Shown piece by piece: positions 62,484 through 64,000 of a DNA stretch of 64,000 bases. Position 1 is the first letter of the stretch. Each line of letters opens with the position of its first letter. The translations under genes and the position numbers were made by a program. The notes beneath the pieces are model-generated. The model was not told where the DNA came from. It saw nothing but the letters and a program-made list of their open reading frames with translations, and did not search any database. The stretch lies in NCBI GenBank assembly GCA_027943335.1, contig BSBK01006021.1, forward strand, positions 2,038,501 through 2,102,500. Reading direction: 5' to 3'. The stretch is from Chamaecyparis obtusa (Eukaryota > Streptophyta > Pinopsida > Cupressales > Cupressaceae).

Positions 62484-63242
62484 GTCGCATGATCACATGC
62501 GGTTAGAAAGCCACATGTGATCATGCGAAAAGCCTTTACTATCTATCTTCTTGCCATGCAAGACACCTCGGGCTAACCAAAAATTCAAACTACTGGCTAA
62601 AAACCCACGCTTGAGATCTGACTGCAATTTTAACCCCAGCTTCACCCTGGGTTTATTTTCCCTCTTAGTCGCCAAGTCGCTTAACTTTTTCTTAACCTTG
62701 ATTACATCCAGCGACCACGCAAAATCTCTTAACCGCGCAACCGTGAATCCACTTTACCATCCCCGGGCCCACCAACTGAGATTCTAATCTAACGGCGGGC
62801 ACATGATCTCATGGGGTCAGAAGATCCCATGAGATCATGCGACTGCCATTGATCCTCACCGCACGGTCATCACAAACTAAGACTCCATTAGACCCACGAT
62901 CCATTGAGATCCTCATCAGACGGTTGTCACATGATCTCATGGGCTCAGAAGATCCCATGAGAACATGCGACAACCGTTGGATATTCACTGCACTGGCACT
63001 TCACTTAAGTAATTCGAACCCACTTGCAAATGTTCATCACCACTAGTTGGTGAATGAGAAACTAACACTTCTCCTTAACCTGGCACTTCGGACCCAACTA
63101 CTTGTCACATGATCGCGTGTGGTTAGAAAGTCGCATGAGATCATGTGACCAACCACATGATGTCACCCTACTCGTCCGCAAACCACCTGTCAGCTTGTCA
63201 CATGGTTGCATGTGGTCTTGAGACCGCATGCAATCATGCGAC
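62484..63242. repeat. Cluster of five related 42-46 bp palindromes
   Basis: Copies lie at 62,486-62,527, 62,798-62,843, 62,926-62,971, 63,104-63,149 and 63,197-63,242. Each reads approximately GTCRCATGATCNCATG, a 12-14 nt centre with TCAGAAGA or TTAGAAAG, then CATGNGATCATGYGAC. Each can form a stem of about 16 bp. The sequences between copies 2 and 3 also share ATCCTCA-C-GACGGT-TCAC. Frames that read SHDLM...RSCD on both strands are a result of the symmetry. Confidence 0.85.
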
Positions 63243-64000
63243 CAACATAAAAATAGCTTTTCTTGACTGCTGATCAGGCCCACCTAGTCGGAGTTGCGCA
63301 CATAAAAAGAATGTTGTCGTTAGGAAGAACTGGTGTGAAGATGTGAAGAGGTCAAAAACATAGAGGATTTTCAGGCCGAAAGTCGAAATCATCCTGAGCT
63401 TTCAGGACAAAGGTCAAAAACATCCTTAGCTTTCGAACCAAAAGGAAGAAAACACAGAGGGTTTTTGGCACTGAACTTTTTTTTGAAACCCTGCAATAGT
63501 TTTTCCTGCAACCATTCAAACTTGAATATCTCTGAGGGTTTTGCGAATTAGGTCATGCGATCTGAACTGGGGCTTGACAACATATTGAAGAACATGGGGC
63601 TTAGATCACAAGCCATGAAACTTTTAGGATCTACTTTGCAAAAATGAAAACAAGTTACAGCAGGGTGGGATAAAAATAGAGACTTGGAAACTTGGCCAAA
63701 TTTGTAGAATAGGAAATTTTGGGCAACAATACTATCCTAATTCCTTCTCTATCCTCAGAACACGCAAATATAAAAATATTTTATAAGGATTTCATTATGT
63801 ATAATATGTATACATCTGCAATCCTCTGCACATATACATATATGCTCAAATATGTGTGAATACACTCTTATATTTCAAAGCACCTTATGAACGCATCAAC
63901 AGATGCCTCTTATCTGTCTCACCCTCTCCCTATGTGGTTTAAACAAACATTAATAGCCTAATAAGGAAATTAGAATATTAGTGTAGTATGGCAATATTGG
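63243..64000. other. Right edge, no gene seen
   Basis: A short tandem repetition lies near 63,343-63,440 (AGGTCAAAAACAT and AGCTTTC each twice). Otherwise it is AT-rich sequence with no supported feature. Confidence 0.45.

Noticed and set aside
62493..63283. Short frames reading SHD-x-M and RSCD repeatedly on both strands
   Set aside because: They arise from the palindromic repeats, which read alike on both strands, and have no flanking coding support.

Overview
The window is nuclear DNA from a large-genome seed plant. Everything recognisable is plant-type: a Tat-lineage Ty3/gypsy element with two RNase H domains, a CACTA (En/Spm) DNA transposon, plant L1-type LINEs, an LTR element primed by initiator tRNA-Met, and a candidate host gene with GT-AG introns and an ABRE/G-box promoter. 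AT-rich DNA, nested retroelements and very low gene density fit a conifer or other gymnosperm; that placement is inference.

Layout. 1-3.77 kb: no gene, with a diverged 178-bp tandem repeat at 2.1-3.0 kb. 3.77-5.25 kb: decayed minus-strand LINE reverse transcriptase. 5.5-6.6 kb: the best candidate host gene, a short acidic protein with a TATA box and G-box, whose last exon is duplicated in tandem. 8.35-12.03 kb, continuing at 30.24-32.53 kb: an old minus-strand LTR element, perhaps copia/Sirevirus-like. It is split by a complete 18.2-kb CACTA transposon (12,026-30,241) with CACTA termini and a 3-bp GGA target duplication.

The CACTA element carries a damaged SET-domain reading frame and a multi-exon Ptta/En/Spm (TNPA-like) gene. 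Both sit between 1.8-kb inverted repeats, one arm of which contains a nested solo LTR. Its right subterminal part holds four successive foldback sequences. I found no TNP2/TNPD-type transposase, so the element is probably non-autonomous.

32.53-51.60 kb: a minus-strand long-LTR element with only about 0.77 kb of internal DNA. Inserted into that internal DNA is a complete, very young Tat-lineage gypsy element (37,172-49,857; TSD GAACC; almost identical LTRs; one stop codon in pol). 51.60-58.95 kb: an L1-type LINE cut off at its 5' end, with ORF1 and ORF2 overlapping by ATGA and decayed by stop codons. 60.45-61.21 kb: an intact unrecognised ORF of about 240 codons. 62.48-63.24 kb: five related 42-46 bp palindromes. 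The rest shows nothing I can support.

The window is therefore mainly a nesting history: copia-like element, then CACTA, then a solo LTR inside it; and long-LTR element, then young gypsy. The most unusual unit is the CACTA element, which combines a SET-like gene, a TNPA-like gene, long inverted repeats and a hairpin array.
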